Positions 63,636 to 64,000 of a stretch of DNA of 64,000 nt are shown here, in pieces (positions within the stretch are counted from its first letter, which is position 1; every line of letters begins with the position of its first letter). Source of the stretch: Formosa algae (GTDB taxonomy: Bacteria > Bacteroidota > Bacteroidia > Flavobacteriales > Flavobacteriaceae); the NCBI RefSeq assembly GCF_001439665.1, contig NZ_LMAK01000075.1:1-64000 (forward strand), read 5' to 3'. The translations under genes and the position numbers were made by a program. The notes below the pieces were generated by a model, which was given only the letters and a program-made list of their open reading frames with translations, made no database searches and was not told where the DNA came from.

Positions 63636-64000
63636 GCCCAAAAGTCACGGTTTATTATAGCATAATAATTTCAAAGTGCCACACCTTTTCCACGTCAAAA
63701 ATTACATGTTTACTCTTATAGTGTATCAGTATAGAAAAAACAGGTAAGCGGCAAACCATTCAAATTATATTATACTTCACAAATGGGTTATTCTCTAGCT
63801 TTAACCCCAAAACAAATCTATAGAGCAACTAAATCACTCTGCCTAAATTCTTCCGCTTTATTATAGAAAAGGGTAAAAAATACCATCAAATAACAAATTT
63901 TAAATTTTACCCCCTGTTTTCTGATAAAATCGACCGAAACACACACAAAAAAAAGTAAATAGCAAATACACCTCATTTAGAATACTTATATCTTTAGGAA
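63636..64000. other. Terminal intergenic stretch
   Basis: 365 bases to the window edge. No open frame of note, no repeat and no exact TAnnTTTG box; nothing further can be supported. Confidence 0.5.

Overview
The window reads as a chromosomal segment of a marine-type member of the Flavobacteriaceae (Bacteroidota). The evidence is the low G+C, the lack of Shine-Dalgarno sequences, many exact TAnnTTTG -7 promoter boxes, a type IX secretion (T9SS) C-terminal sorting domain, SusC/TonB-type receptors, a full Bat (Bacteroides aerotolerance) operon, an IPExxxVDY protein, a LytTR/His_kinase pair and class Ia ribonucleotide reductase of the eukaryote-like type. No rRNA, tRNA, insertion sequence, prophage or CRISPR array was seen. 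Gene density is high and the content is mostly housekeeping with a few accessory modules. Genus cannot be fixed from the sequence alone.

Layout. 1-12.9 kb: 3' part of a PiT phosphate transporter, nrdB-nrdA, a two-component pair (LytTR regulator plus TPR histidine kinase), a DUF3109 protein, a MarC membrane protein, a S41 protease with dCMP deaminase, and a HupE/UreJ protein. 13-16.5 kb: an isolated cytidylyltransferase-GHMP kinase fusion, then a fluoride-resistance unit made of a promoter, a divergent fluoride-riboswitch-like leader, a CLC-F fluoride/proton antiporter and a DUF190 protein. 16.6-20.1 kb: gpsA, pheS and small conserved genes, cvpA. 20.1-29.9 kb: a divergent iron/heme locus. One arm holds DUF6607, ankyrin, DUF2271 and PepSY-flavoreductase genes; the other holds a TonB receptor, a HmuY-like lipoprotein and a HmuY-like T9SS cargo. 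29.9-40.4 kb: carbonic anhydrase, then moxR-DUF58-bat genes, where batB is broken by one in-frame TGA. 40.6-46.1 kb: short-chain dehydrogenase with an AlbA_2 protein, HhH and OmpA proteins, and a three-gene YCII/CYTH/Rossmann cluster. 46.2-51.3 kb: dinB and a second TonB receptor operon with a DUF4374 lipoprotein. 51.4-63.6 kb: pyk, an acpP-fabF-rnc operon, purN, RNase H, M1 peptidase, a PfkB kinase, a long PurF-like amidotransferase and a secreted protein.

How it fits together. The two TonB receptor operons carry the same 17-bp pseudo-palindrome (TTTnnACT-N-A-x-T-x-x-AAA type) at their -33 region, so they probably form one metal-responsive regulon: outer-membrane uptake and surface heme or siderophore binding, with a PepSY/flavodoxin reductase for reduction. 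The CLC-F transporter shows the family-diagnostic GNNLL and GREGT motifs. Together with a leader matching the 5' half of the crcB aptamer and a translationally coupled DUF190 gene, it makes a coherent fluoride-response operon. The points most worth checking are the batB nonsense codon, the unusual 3' half of the fluoride aptamer, the cytidylyltransferase-GHMP fusion with a degenerate P-loop, and the possible flavin-linked redox pair beside the heme receptor.
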